Source: Bradyrhizobium sp. CB3481
GTDB taxonomy: Bacteria > Pseudomonadota > Alphaproteobacteria > Rhizobiales > Xanthobacteraceae
Length of the DNA stretch: 64,000 bases
NCBI RefSeq assembly: GCF_029714305.1
Contig: NZ_CP121647.1
Coordinates: 5,724,501-5,788,500 of the forward strand
Direction: 5' to 3'
A program made the translations under genes and the position numbers. A model generated the notes under the pieces. The model was not told the origin of the DNA. It was given only the letters and a program-made list of their open reading frames with translations, and searched no databases. How positions within the stretch are numbered: the stretch's first letter is position 1; every line of letters begins with the position of its first letter. Shown one piece after another: positions 9,104-17,696 of this stretch.

Positions 9104-9690
9104 AATGATGGAAACCCTGACATACGATGCTGCCGGATGTGCTTAGCTTAGCAACAGCGGTCAACAGTCGCTCAACCGAGAGCCATGCTTCCAGCGATTC
9201 ATGTGGAAGATGACTTTCATCAATGGACAGCTTTCGGCAATTCCAGGCCAATGTACTTGGCATCACGGGGCCACAGTGGACGATCTTGATGGCCTTGGCA
9301 CACACGGACAGAGAAAACGGTGTCCCGCCCCACGTGGTGTCAAAAATGATGGGCGTCGAACTCTTCATTCGTTACGACCCAATCAAAGATACTGGAGAAA
9401 AAGGCTTCCTGCGGCGCAACCCCTCCATAAGCGATGCTCCGGTCGTACAGATGTCGCTGACGGACAAGACTTACAAGCATCTCGCGATGCCTCGCAGCAC
9501 AACAGGAAGCATTCAATGAATTCGTTTTTGTTGAATTCGGTGTTCGCGAATTGACCGAGTTCGCTAGCGGCAGGACCACTGGAGGAAAAATGTCAGGCCA
9601 CGGGAAGGAAAGCGGTGAGCGTGAGCACCACCATCATGACGAACCGCACCACGAGCACGAGCGGCAGCCACCACGCAGGTACAAACTGCG
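9104..9690 (+). pseudogene. MarR-family transcriptional regulator, decayed
   Basis: The reading starts at METLTYDAAGCA near 9104, meets stops, and resumes at MDSFRQFQANVLGITGPQWT (9223), a typical MarR helix followed by HVVSKMMGV. After a frameshift near 9360 it gives GFLRRNPSISDAPVVQMSLT, the wing of the winged helix, and then EFGVRELTEFASG in a third frame. At least three frameshifts or stops are present. The end runs into a His-rich tail and the IS66 remnant. The 3' half is duplicated at 6317-6640. Confidence 0.7.
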
Positions 9691-9915
9691 GATCGTCAGC
9701 CATCGGCGGCGGCTGCCGGCGCGCTTGCCGGCGCCAAGTGAACACTTGTTGTGGGGTCAGCCCATGTCCCCGGGCAATCTCGGAAACGACCGCGCCCGGG
9801 ACCAGCGTCTCCTCCACAATCCGTCGTCCTTGGAGAACCAACGACGGCGTCCCGTCTCCGTGATCACATCCAGCCGGCGCGCCGTCACGTCTGACTTAAG
9901 CGTATGGTCAAGCAT
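9690..9915 (-). pseudogene. IS66-family TnpA remnant
   Basis: The minus strand from about 9915 reads LKSDVTARRLDVITETGRRR, then after a frameshift near 9840 RRIVEETLVPGAVVSEIARG and HGLTPQQVFTWRRQARRQ. This is the helix-turn-helix protein TnpA of IS66 elements. The 3' part is lost where the sequence merges with the MarR remnant. Confidence 0.7.
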
Positions 9916-10019
9916 AGACACAAGCCGATCCCTTCAAAGAGATCGTGAAACTCGCCTATCCCATGTGCCGCGAAAAGGTGGGAGCGGAACGACGCTTACG
10001 ATTGAAGACCGATAGCGCG

Positions 10020-10468
10020 CGTTAAGCGCATCGGGCAATTACGACATAGGTCGGATATGCGGCAAGGCCGATAGCACCAACCGCGGCATTAGTTGATTTT
10101 AGATCAAAAAGACCGCGATCTAAAACGAGATCCGCTTTACTTGGCTTATCTGCGGCGAGAGCGGGACGCTTCTGCCATTGTGGGCGGCCACAGCATTCAC
10201 GAGCGACCGAACCACTCACCCGGATTTGCACCGGTCGATGCTTCGCATCGCCAGGAGCGAGTCGAGATGTCGGGATGGTACTCGATGCCGAGCAGAGCAA
10301 AGAAGCCCTGAGTTTGCCGACTATCGAACGGGTGCTTTATTGATTTCCGTCAGCAGCTATGGAAGCTCTTGTGACTGTCCGCGCCTACCCCCCCAAAATC
10401 CGCACGGTGCTATCCCGACCTGCTCAATATGCGCCCTGGTCACCTATCAACCGTAACAATTGATCTAG
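10020..10468 (+). promoter_or_regulatory. Upstream region of the pepM pseudogene (leader copy A, left part)
   Basis: This stretch is a diverged copy of 12940-13410. It includes GACATAGGTCGGA, a palindrome-like TTGATTTTAGATCAA at 10093-10107 (one base longer than a FixK box) and TTATCTGCGGCGAGAGCG. It ends with AACAATTGATCTAG at 10455-10468, where the IS5 element has inserted. The leader continues after the element at 12001. Confidence 0.55.
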
Positions 10469-10544
10469 CAGGCTGTTGAAAAAGGCGCTCGCCGCCGACC
10501 GGCGACCGTGATTCATTGGCTCCGACGAGATTCGGAGATGGTGC

Positions 10545-11636
10545 GTGCGCGGCGGCGACAATCGAACGGGCGAGCTGTTCAGCTACGTTGACCTGGAGGC
10601 GCGGGTGCGGCGTGATCATCCGCTACGAGCGATCCGGACGATTGTGAACGAGGCACTGTCGGCGCTGGAGCTCGAGTTTGCCCCGCTCTATTCGCCGATT
10701 GGGCGGCCGTCGATCCCGCCGGAGAAGCTGCTGCGGGCGATGCTGTTGCAGGCGTTTTATTCGATCCGCTCGGAGCGGCTTTTGATGGAGCGGCTGGAAT
10801 ACGACCTGTTGTTCCGCTGGTTCGTCGGAATCGGCGTCGACGACACGGTGTGGGACCATTCGGTGTTCTCGAAGAACCGCGACCGGCTGCTGGAAGGCGA
10901 CATCGCGGCCAAGTTCCTGGCGGCGGTGCTGGCGCAGCCCAAGGTGAAGAGGCTTCTGTCGAGCGATCACTTCTCCGTCGACGGCACGCTGATCGAAGCC
11001 TGGGCCTCGATGAAGAGCGTCAAACCCAAGGACGGCTCGGGCGAGCCGCCAGCGCCGGGCGGCGGGCGCAATGCCGAGGCGGACTTCCACGGCCAGACAC
11101 GCTCGAACGACACCCATGCTTCGACCACAGATCCGGACGCCAGGCTCTACCGCAAGGGCAAAGGCAAGGAGACGAAGCTGTGCTTCATCGGGCACGGGCT
11201 GATGGAGAACCGCCACGGCCTGCTGGTCGACGCCTGCCTGACGCAGGCCGACGGGCATGCCGAACGGGTGGCCGCGCTGCACATGATCGAGCCCTATGCC
11301 GACCGACCGACAGCGATCACGCTTGGCGCCGACAAAGCCTACGACGCAGAAGACTTCGTCAACGAGCTGCGCTCGATGAACGTGACGCCGCATGTTGCGC
11401 AGAACATCAGCGGCCGTAGCTCTACGATTGACGGACGGACGACCCGGCACGGCGGCTATGCCGTCAGCCAGCGCATCCGCAAGCGCATCGAGGAGGCATT
11501 CGGCTGGATCAAGACGGTCGCCGGGCAAGAGAAGACCAGGTTCCGTGGTCGTGAGCGCGTCGGATGGGCCTTTACCTTCGCTGCCACCGCCTACAATCTG
11601 GTGCGGCTGCCCAAGCTGATCGCGGAGACCGGCTGA
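10545..11636 (+). CDS. IS5-family transposase
   Basis: 363 residues from a GTG at 10545. The DDE acids sit in SVDGTLIEAWASMKS, TLGADKAYDAEDFV and RIEEAFGWIKT, in the expected order and spacing, and an N-terminal DUF772-type region (FYSIRSERLLMERLEYDLLF) precedes them. The frame is uninterrupted, so the element may be active. The stop TGA (11634-11636) overlaps the ATG of the passenger gene by one base. Confidence 0.92.
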   Translation: MRGGDNRTGELFSYVDLEARVRRDHPLRAIRTIVNEALSALELEFAPLYSPIGRPSIPPEKLLRAMLLQAFYSIRSERLLMERLEYDLLFRWFVGIGVDDTVWDHSVFSKNRDRLLEGDIAAKFLAAVLAQPKVKRLLSSDHFSVDGTLIEAWASMKSVKPKDGSGEPPAPGGGRNAEADFHGQTRSNDTHASTTDPDARLYRKGKGKETKLCFIGHGLMENRHGLLVDACLTQADGHAERVAALHMIEPYADRPTAITLGADKAYDAEDFVNELRSMNVTPHVAQNISGRSSTIDGRTTRHGGYAVSQRIRKRIEEAFGWIKTVAGQEKTRFRGRERVGWAFTFAATAYNLVRLPKLIAETG

Positions 11637-11980
11637 TGGCCAAGGTGCCCGGCTTCGCCAAGGCCTTTGCCGGCCGCTGGCGCATCGTCGAGATGGACGT
11701 CTGGGACAGCGACTTCCTCGATCTCGTCGAAGAGGCGCATCTCACCTTCCAGGGTAAATCCGATGGCGAAATCGCCTTTGGGGCTCTCAAGGGCTTCCTG
11801 GACGTGCGCTACGACACCCGCGACGGATCGGCCTGCGCCGAGTTCTCATGGGAAGGGCACGACGAGAATGATCCGTCCTGCGGTCGCGGATGGGCTATGA
11901 TCGGCACTGCGGGCAGGCTCGTCGGCCACTTCTACATACACGATGGCGACGATTCAGCCTTCGTTTGCGAACGCGACTGA
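11636..11980 (+). CDS. IS5 passenger protein, unknown function
   Basis: 114 residues beginning at ATG 11636, which shares its A with the transposase stop codon, so the two are translationally coupled. It is acidic, with no signal peptide or membrane segment: MAKVPGFAKAFAGRWRIVEM opens it and FYIHDGDDSAFVCERD closes it. It lies wholly inside the inverted repeats. I recognise it only as a small companion of such elements; no function can be assigned. Confidence 0.7.
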   Translation: MAKVPGFAKAFAGRWRIVEMDVWDSDFLDLVEEAHLTFQGKSDGEIAFGALKGFLDVRYDTRDGSACAEFSWEGHDENDPSCGRGWAMIGTAGRLVGHFYIHDGDDSAFVCERD

Positions 11981-12123
11981 GTTCTTCAACAGCCTGCTAG
12001 ATGACGACGGATGTCACATGTCGATTGAGCCGCGCAATTGCCCCGATCGACTTGCCTCGATCAAAGAACTGGCGGAGCCTCTTGAACGTCCGACCGGTCA
12101 AACGCACCTACACGGAATCGGCA

Positions 12124-12525
12124 TGCAACCACAGTCTGTTCTCGCCAAACGCCCCGACCGATGCGCTGGCTCATCGCTTGCAGAAATGCTGCGCGATGGG
12201 ATCTGCTCCAATCGCTGCGTCTCCTTCCTCATGGATGCTCACGATGCGCTCTCCGGCGCGATAGGCAGACGTGCGGAAAAGGGACGTCGGCGTCAGGCCT
12301 AGCAATTGCCTGCTGTCTTGGCTACCGAGATGCCAACCAAGCCTCATGGAGCCAACTCGCGCGGTCGTCGAGCGGTTCGTGGCCTCGAGCGAACGCCTGC
12401 TCGCGTCGACGGTGATGCCGCCTCGGCAATTCCACAATGTACCCTGCTGGCACGAGAACGCCAGTGCGACGCTGCTGGCGTCGCGCACGAAGGCGGTTGT
12501 CGGCCATGGTCGAGCGAGCTAGTCG
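12124..12525 (+). pseudogene. PEP-mutase-like gene, decayed copy
   Basis: ATG at 12124 opens MQPQSVLAKRPDRCAGSSLA and EMLRDGICSNRCVSFLMDAH, nearly the same as the intact gene at 13537. After residue 59 a stop appears (12300). Other frames continue the homology: LAIACCLGYRDANQASWSQL and then AVVERFVASS to FHNVPCWHENASATLLAS. It ends before the EDxxFPKxNS signature. The leader at 12001-12123 matches that of the intact gene. So this is the dead half of a tandem duplication, with the IS5 element in its promoter. Confidence 0.85.
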
Positions 12526-12607
12526 TCAAGACTCGTATGATGCGATCCCCACAGCACTCCCAGGACTTGAGGTCGCCTCGCGAAAGCTCCAGTCGTGGTA
12601 CCCGAGC

Positions 12608-12888
12608 TCACCTCGGTGCGAATGCTGCTCGCTCCGAACATGTTCCACTACTTTTGCGGATCTGGAACGAGACCGAGACGGCCTTGAGGATACCCTGGAC
12701 GCGGGTCCTCACGCCGATCTTTTGCCGGGCATTCTTAATATGAAAATTGATCGTATGCTCACTGATGCGCAGTTCCTTCCCGATCGACCAAGACGATCTC
12801 CCCTCTGCCGCAAACCGCAAGCATTCCGTTTCGCGCTCGGATAACTTAACGTCATCTTCGGGGCACAGCGATGGATCGGCACTCATGT
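12608..12888 (-). pseudogene. LuxR-type regulator, C-terminal DNA-binding part only
   Basis: The open frame reads KLSERETECLRFAAEGRSSW and ISEHTINFHIKNARQKIGV, the GerE helix-turn-helix of quorum regulators of the type at 7831. The autoinducer domain is missing; an in-frame ATG at 12888 would give about 93 residues. Whether this headless protein is made is unknown; free GerE domains can bind DNA, so it could still act. It is divergent from pepM, with the FixK-like box 13004-13017 between them. Confidence 0.65.
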
Positions 12889-13003
12889 TTTGAGGACAAA
12901 TGCTTGATAGAGGGCGGCCGATCGATTTGTGTCCCCTTAGCGTCGACGCATTGCGACATACGTCGGAAACGCAACGTCCCGTTTGCTGCATCTGGTACAT
13001 TGG

Positions 13004-13017
13004 TTGATATCGATCAA
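13004..13017. promoter_or_regulatory. FixK/FNR-type palindrome
   Basis: TTGATATCGATCAA is a perfect TTGA-N6-TCAA palindrome, the binding site pattern of FixK2/FNR regulators that respond to low oxygen in rhizobia. It lies between the truncated luxR gene (minus) and pepM (plus, start 13537). A 15-base variant with one extra base occurs at the equivalent place of the duplicated leader (10093-10107). Confidence 0.6.
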
Positions 13018-13364
13018 GAAAGGCGCGGCCTAGAACGGACTCCGTTTTGCTCTCTTCATCTGCGGCGACAGCGCGGTAGGTAACTGAACAGCATCCGCAG
13101 CGCTCACGGGGAGATCAAAGCCCCTTATCGCGATACGTCCTGGAAGATGCGTCGCACAGTCATGAGCAACTCGCGAACTCGAATTGTCTGTACTCGTCCG
13201 GTGACGTCTTCAGCGGGCGGATACGATCGTCTCGACGCTGACCAGAGCAAAGGCTGCTGGTTCGTAGGATTTCCGGTTGCCGAATGGATGCGCCTCTTTG
13301 ATTTTCTGCCATCCAGATCCACCGTCCTATGATTGTTAGGCTTAACCCCGCAGCATAGCTGCTA

Positions 13365-13536
13365 GCCAACAATTTGCGGCTCGGTCAACTGCCAAGTCTA
13401 GTCATTGATCTAAATGGCAGACGCATGTCACCTATCGATTGAGCCGAGCGAATGCCCGGTCGACTTGCCTCGATCAAGAACTGGCGGAGCAAGCCCTGAA
13501 TGTCCGGCCGGTCAAACGCACCTACAAGGAAGCGCC
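13365..13536 (+). promoter_or_regulatory. pepM leader (repeat copy B)
   Basis: Contains CCAACAATTTGCGG, GGTCAACTGCCAAG, CATTGATCTAAATGGCAGAC and GCATGTCACCTATCGATTGA. The same ordered blocks occur at 17395-17475 (copy C), and in split form at 10455-10468 plus 12001-12060 (copy A). The region ends with the AAGGAA ribosome site of pepM. Confidence 0.65.
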
Positions 13537-14469
13537 ATGCAATCACAGTCTGTTCTCGCCAACCGCCGCGATCGATGTGCTGGCTCGTCATCGGCAGAAA
13601 TGCTGCGCGGTGAGATCTGCTCCAATCGCGACCTCGCCTTCCTCATGGAAGCTCACGATGCGCTCTCCGGCGCGATCGCCAAGCGCGCAGGATTTAAAGG
13701 TCTATGGGCATCGGGTCTATCAATCGCCTGCTCTCTTGGGTACCGAGATGCCAACGAAGCATCATGGACCCAACTCGTCGACGCGGTCGAGCGGATCGTC
13801 GACTCGACCAAACTGCCCGTGCTCGTTGACGGTGATGGCGGCTTCGGAAATTTCAACAATGCACGCCTGCTGGCACGGAAACTCCGCGAGCGCGGCGCTG
13901 CCGGCCTCGCGCTTGAGGACAGCTGTTTTCCGAAGATGAACTCGCTCGTTGGGGATCGGCATCCGCTCGCCGATATAGATGAATTCTCCGGACGTCTGCA
14001 GGCAGTGAAGGATACAGTGGCGGAAGACTTGGTCCTCGTGGCTCGGATCGAAGCCCTGATCGCCGGCCATGGAATGGACGAAGCATTGTTACGCGCTAGC
14101 GCTTACGCCGCGGCGGGAGCCGACGCGATCCTCATTCACTCGCGTAAGAGCACGGCGGATGAGATACTCTCGTTCGCGAGTTCCTGGCAGAATCGTCTAC
14201 CGGTCGTGATCGTTCCAACGAAATACTACCGAACGCCGGCCTCGGAATACCGTAACGCTGGCATCTCCACCGTGATCTGGGCCAATCACTCCATGCGAGC
14301 TGCGATCGCGGCAATGCGGCACGTCTGCGGCCGCATTATCGCTGAGGAAGGCATTGCCGGCATTGAGCCAGATGTCGCCACGCTCGACGAGGTCTTCGAT
14401 TTGTTGAGATACGACGAACTCGCCAGCGCGGAAGCGCGATACCTGCACTCTCCTCACCTACGGCAATAG
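13537..14469 (+). CDS. pepM: Phosphoenolpyruvate phosphomutase-like enzyme (PepM)
   Basis: 310 residues from ATG 13537, preceded by AAGGAA at a good spacing; the frame extends upstream to 13414 into the repeated leader, so the later start is chosen. PepM rearranges PEP to phosphonopyruvate, the entry step of phosphonate biosynthesis. The isocitrate-lyase-type barrel shows WASG (57-60), VDGDGGFGN (97-105), the signature loop EDSCFPKMNS (127-136), ARIEALIAGHGMDEAL, ILIHSRKST, VIVPTKYY and VIWANHSMRAAI. All match PepM better than its lyase relatives. The oddity is Ser129 where the EDKxxxxxNS signature has Lys. It heads the first gene block of the cluster and has a decayed twin at 12124. Confidence 0.85.
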   Translation: MQSQSVLANRRDRCAGSSSAEMLRGEICSNRDLAFLMEAHDALSGAIAKRAGFKGLWASGLSIACSLGYRDANEASWTQLVDAVERIVDSTKLPVLVDGDGGFGNFNNARLLARKLRERGAAGLALEDSCFPKMNSLVGDRHPLADIDEFSGRLQAVKDTVAEDLVLVARIEALIAGHGMDEALLRASAYAAAGADAILIHSRKSTADEILSFASSWQNRLPVVIVPTKYYRTPASEYRNAGISTVIWANHSMRAAIAAMRHVCGRIIAEEGIAGIEPDVATLDEVFDLLRYDELASAEARYLHSPHLRQ

Positions 14470-14570
14470 GTTCTCATCCACACAACTCAATACTCAGTCT
14501 GACTGGCTTACCATGCGCGGTCGTTCCCTGTTGTCAGGCTCTCCACTGCAAGCTCGAAAGGAGCATTCGT

Positions 14571-14855
14571 GTGCCCTCGTTACATGGAGGTATCGTCAAA
14601 ACACGCAACAGCCCCTACGCAGCCGCACTGTGCAACCCTGCCGGAACTTGGCTCGCGGACCGACGAACAGCCACGAGCTCATTCTCGTTCGGAGAACGAC
14701 TGGCGAGGACCATCATTGGTCTCCTTCGAGTCGTGGAATCGCATTTCCATGAATTCCGGCAGACTTCACGCGCTATAACAGCCATAAACGACGGAGGCTG
14801 CTCGACCAAGGCTTCAACGCGCGGGAATGAAGGCTCGATACACCGTGGCGATTAA
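14571..14855 (+). CDS. Possible small protein, unrecognised
   Basis: GTG at 14571 follows a strong AAAGGAG site by 7 bases and opens 94 residues (PSLHGGIVKTRNSPYAAALC onward), ending at TAA just before the next gene's likely start. Composition is not clearly coding and I recognise no family. It could be a remnant of a lost gene between pepM and the nucleotidyltransferase. The remainder of 14470-14826 shows nothing else. Confidence 0.3.
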   Translation: MPSLHGGIVKTRNSPYAAALCNPAGTWLADRRTATSSFSFGERLARTIIGLLRVVESHFHEFRQTSRAITAINDGGCSTKASTRGNEGSIHRGD

Positions 14856-14865
14856 GCCGAATGAA

Positions 14866-15663
14866 ATGGCCAACGTTCCCAAGAAAGCCGTCATTCTCGC
14901 GGCCGGTCTGGGCTCCCGTCTCCGTCCGCTGACCGATCTACGCCCGAAGCCGCTGGTCAAGGTCAACGGAACTCCGATCCTTCACAACGCTCTGCGCAAC
15001 CTAGAGTCCGTCGGCGTCGAGGAGGTGACGATCGTCGTTGGTTACCGGAAGGACGCCATTCAATATGCCTGTGGCAGCCGCTTTGGCGAGCTTGAAATCA
15101 AGTATGTCGAGTCGACCGTCTTCGACCGTACGGGCAGCGCCTATTCCCTATGGCTGGCGCGGGACGCGCTTCTTTCCGGAGACTGCTTTCTTCTCGAGGG
15201 CGACGTTTTCTTCGAGGAGGATGCGTTGCGCTACCTGTTGTTCGGAGAGGCGACCGATGTGGCTGCAGTCGTCCCCTTCAATGCATTGATGCAAGGGTCG
15301 GCGGTTCTATTGTCGGATCGCGGCTTCATCTCAGGTTTCCGCATGAAGCACACCTCAGCAAAGCTTACCGCGGATGGTCCAAGACTATTCAAGACGCTGA
15401 ACCTGCTACGGTTCTCGGCGATGACCCTCAGGGCAATGATCGTTCCAGCTCTTGATGATATCATCGGCTCCGGAGCTACGCAGGCCTGTACCGAGGAGCT
15501 TTTCGCCTATCTGGTGGAAAGGCGTGGCCTACAGCTCGCCACGGCGCGTTGCGACGATCTCAGGTGGTACGAAATCGACAGCACCGAAGATTTGCGCATC
15601 GCGGAGCGCATCTTCGCAAGGGCGAAAGACTTCGGCGTGCCGAATGAGCTGCGGAATAGGTGA
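14866..15663 (+). CDS. Nucleotidyltransferase, probable CTP:phosphonate cytidylyltransferase (copy 1)
   Basis: 265 residues from ATG 14866; an earlier in-frame ATG at 14827 is possible. The nucleotide-binding loop KAVILAAGLGSRLRPLT followed by RPKPLVKVNG is that of sugar-phosphate and phosphocholine nucleotidylyltransferases. The acceptor side has DRTGSAYSLWLAR, FLLEGDVFF (metal Asp) and RWYEIDSTEDLRIAE. Enzymes of this type next to pepM (the PntC family) make CMP-2-aminoethylphosphonate, so a CDP-like activation of a phosphonate is likely here. It is about 65% like the second copy at 18927 by eye. A truncated phosphatidyltransferase follows 8 bases downstream. Confidence 0.82.
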   Translation: MANVPKKAVILAAGLGSRLRPLTDLRPKPLVKVNGTPILHNALRNLESVGVEEVTIVVGYRKDAIQYACGSRFGELEIKYVESTVFDRTGSAYSLWLARDALLSGDCFLLEGDVFFEEDALRYLLFGEATDVAAVVPFNALMQGSAVLLSDRGFISGFRMKHTSAKLTADGPRLFKTLNLLRFSAMTLRAMIVPALDDIIGSGATQACTEELFAYLVERRGLQLATARCDDLRWYEIDSTEDLRIAERIFARAKDFGVPNELRNR

Positions 15664-15670
15664 CGTTCCA

Positions 15671-15751
15671 ATGGTTGAATTCCTTTGGGACCAGGCGAAC
15701 GCCATAACAACCGCAGGTGTTATTTTCGTGCTTACTTGTCGATCTCTCTAA
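15671..15751 (+). pseudogene. CDP-alcohol phosphatidyltransferase, N-terminal stub
   Basis: 26 codons, MVEFLWDQANAITTAGVIFV and a few more before a stop, resembling the first residues of the intact enzyme at 19742 (MIWYLRDYANAITALAYLF). It sits just after nucleotidyltransferase copy 1, exactly as the intact gene follows copy 2. It is the remains of a second nucleotidyltransferase-phosphatidyltransferase pair. Confidence 0.65.
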
Positions 15752-15768
15752 GCCCTTGAGCTGGCTCG

Positions 15769-16630
15769 GTGCAAATGATGCGCGATGCGGAGCTTAGAGG
15801 CATACTCTATCTTGCCTGCTCGAGCCTGATGTTCGTTACAATGTCTTCGCTCATCAAGAGCGTCACGCTCACAATCCCGCCCTCGGAGGTTTCCGTTCGG
15901 CGTAGCGTGTTGTCGATCCCATTTTTTTACTTATTCTGCCGAGAAGCCGCACATCCAATCTGCGATTCTTCTTGACCAAGGCGTATTTTGGTAGATCTCT
16001 CTGCGGACACGCGAATTCTGCAATATTCGTTCTTTGCACATCAAAACTTCCATTAGCTGCTGTTTCCGCTATCTTTTACACGTCCCCTATCTGGTCATTG
16101 CTATTATCCGCATTCATCTTGAAGGAGCGGCAAGGCGTCACGCCAATCATCGGGCTGACCTTTGGCTTCCTGGGCATGCTTGCCATAGTCCAACCGAGCG
16201 TCAGCAACATGACGGTTTGGATTGTCGTCGGCCTAGTTGGCGCGGCCCTCGCCAGTGGGTCGGCGATGATGGTCAAACGCATCTCTGGCATGGAGACGCC
16301 TGAGCGGATAGCGCTAGGTTTCTTGCTCTGGAGCTCTGCAATGGCCTGCCCCTGGCACTTCCTCGAAGGATATGGCCAGCGCCAGGCGTCTGGCCTTTGC
16401 TGTTCCTTATCGGTGCTTTGGGGATGCTGGTGCAGGTCGCCCTGACGAGGGCTTACGCTCTGGCGCGTCTGGGCCGCGGCGCTCAAGTCGACTTTATCAA
16501 CTTACCGGCAAGTCTGACAATTGGTTGGGCGTGGTTTGCCGAATTTCCCACACCGCTGATGTGGCTTGGTGTTGGTCTTATTTTATTGGGCTCCTCTATT
16601 GCTCTGGCAGAGAGACGATTTGGTAGTTGA
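15769..16630 (+). pseudogene. EamA/DMT-family membrane transporter, frameshifted
   Basis: Three frames give one EamA-type transporter. The first, from 15769, has LRGILYLACSSLMFVTMSSL. The second, from about 15972, has VSAIFYTSPIWSLLLSAFIL then FGFLGMLAIVQPSVSNMTVW. The third, from about 16397, has LFLIGALGMLVQVALTRAYA then LMWLGVGLILLGSSIALAE. Ten helices would be expected. Breaks near 15960 and 16400 make it non-functional as read. Its place in the phosphonate block suggests it once exported a product or precursor. Confidence 0.75.
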
Positions 16631-17394
16631 ATATCAGCGGAGGTCCGCTCAAGAGAAACTCCAACAACAACCGCCAGTTAGCCAGAACCGACTGGCTGAA
16701 TAGCAACTAACACTCAATGGCCCCCCCTACCATAAAACAGGCTACGCTAGCGTGGTGCGCGCGAGCGCAGCGTGTCTAGAGATCGTCGCCGAGGCACTTC
16801 AATAGATAGGGCACCAGTTGCCCCGTTCACTGGATTGTTTGGCCTCGAATTTCCAGACCTTTTTTGAGCGCACAAAAAATGCAGATCGGGCGGCTCATTG
16901 TTTGGATCAAGACACATAAACACTCCCCACGCGCCTGATTGTCGCGTCGACATCATCCGACCGTGCCTATCTCTTCTTCAGCACAGTACGTCTAGATCTG
17001 CTGCATCCTGGAGCCGCCCCGACGAAACGCCTGATTGGACCTGAAAGCGTCGCGACGCTCAAGCCACGTCGCGGTGGCACCTTCGGACCGGATTTCCAAT
17101 TGGAGAAAACAGGCCAACCGTCAACGACGGACCTTCGTGGGCTATCGCAAAATGGCTCGCGCAACGCATGACCCAATTTCCCTAGAACGCTCTTAGCAGC
17201 CGAGGGGTTCAGAAACCAAGAATCTTAGGGATTAGAGCTCGGCGCGGAGCCTCGAGAACGCGCAAATGATTGCAAATCATCGAACTCGAAGCAGCGCGAT
17301 GAACTCAGGGCGCATGGGCTTTTTAGCATCAACGATCGAACATCTTGTTGTTGCGACGGCTTAGCCACGGTTGCCGCTCCAATCGCGTAGCCAT
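16631..17394. other. Intergenic, no recognised gene
   Basis: 764 bases with stop codons in all frames and no recognisable family. A minus-strand open frame at 16747-16956 (70 codons) matches nothing known to me. The end runs into leader repeat copy C. Confidence 0.45.
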
Positions 17395-17610
17395 TGGCAA
17401 CAATTTGCGCTGCGGTCAACTACCAACGTTAGCAATTGATCTAGACGACAGAAGCGTGTCACTCATTGATTGATGAACGTCGGGTTAGTCTCAACTCACC
17501 TGCAGGTGTTCGTGATGCAACATCAACCACAATCTACTTGCCAAGGGCCCTGATCGACGCGCTGACACATCGTTCGCAGAAGCGCTGCGCTCATCCGCAA
17601 GTGATCTGGG
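17395..17610 (+). promoter_or_regulatory. Leader repeat copy C with a decapitated pepM start
   Basis: Blocks GGCAACAATTTGCG, GGTCAACTACCAACG, CAATTGATCTAGACGACAG and GTGTCACTCATTGATTGA match the pepM leader. At 17515 an ATG opens MQHQPQSTCQGP and stops, resembling MQSQSVLANR of pepM, and DNA similarity to the first ~80 bases of pepM continues (GCAGAAGCGCTGCGC). The real gene downstream starts at 17697 in another frame. So the promoter plus 5' end of pepM was copied in front of the aminotransferase. Confidence 0.6.
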
Positions 17611-17696
17611 CTGCATTGTCGGCAAGGAGATCGCCTGCCGACCAAGCAGTTCGGATCAATTTCCCAAACTCGATAATCAGCTCGGGAGCAGCGCAC

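Larger units (their letters stand above)
10469..11996 (+). mobile_element. IS5-family insertion sequence with passenger gene
   Basis: Terminal inverted repeats CAGGCTGTTGAA (left) and TTCAACAGCCTG (right) are flanked on both sides by CTAG (10465-10468 and 11997-12000), a 4-bp target duplication typical of IS5. It carries a transposase and a short overlapping gene. It splits the leader of the pepM pseudogene: removing it rejoins TTGATCTAG with ATGACGACGGATGTCAC, as in the intact leaders at 13400 and 17440. Confidence 0.88.

Noticed and set aside
10623..11528. Minus-strand 301-codon open frame
   Set aside because: Shadow of the intact IS5 transposase on the other strand; Arg/Gly/Val-rich without motifs.
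17394..17409. Possible sigma-54 promoter TTGGCAACAATTTGC
   Set aside because: The GG to GC spacing is 9 rather than 10 and the equivalent place in the pepM leader lacks the GG, so it does not fit a NifA/RpoN promoter.
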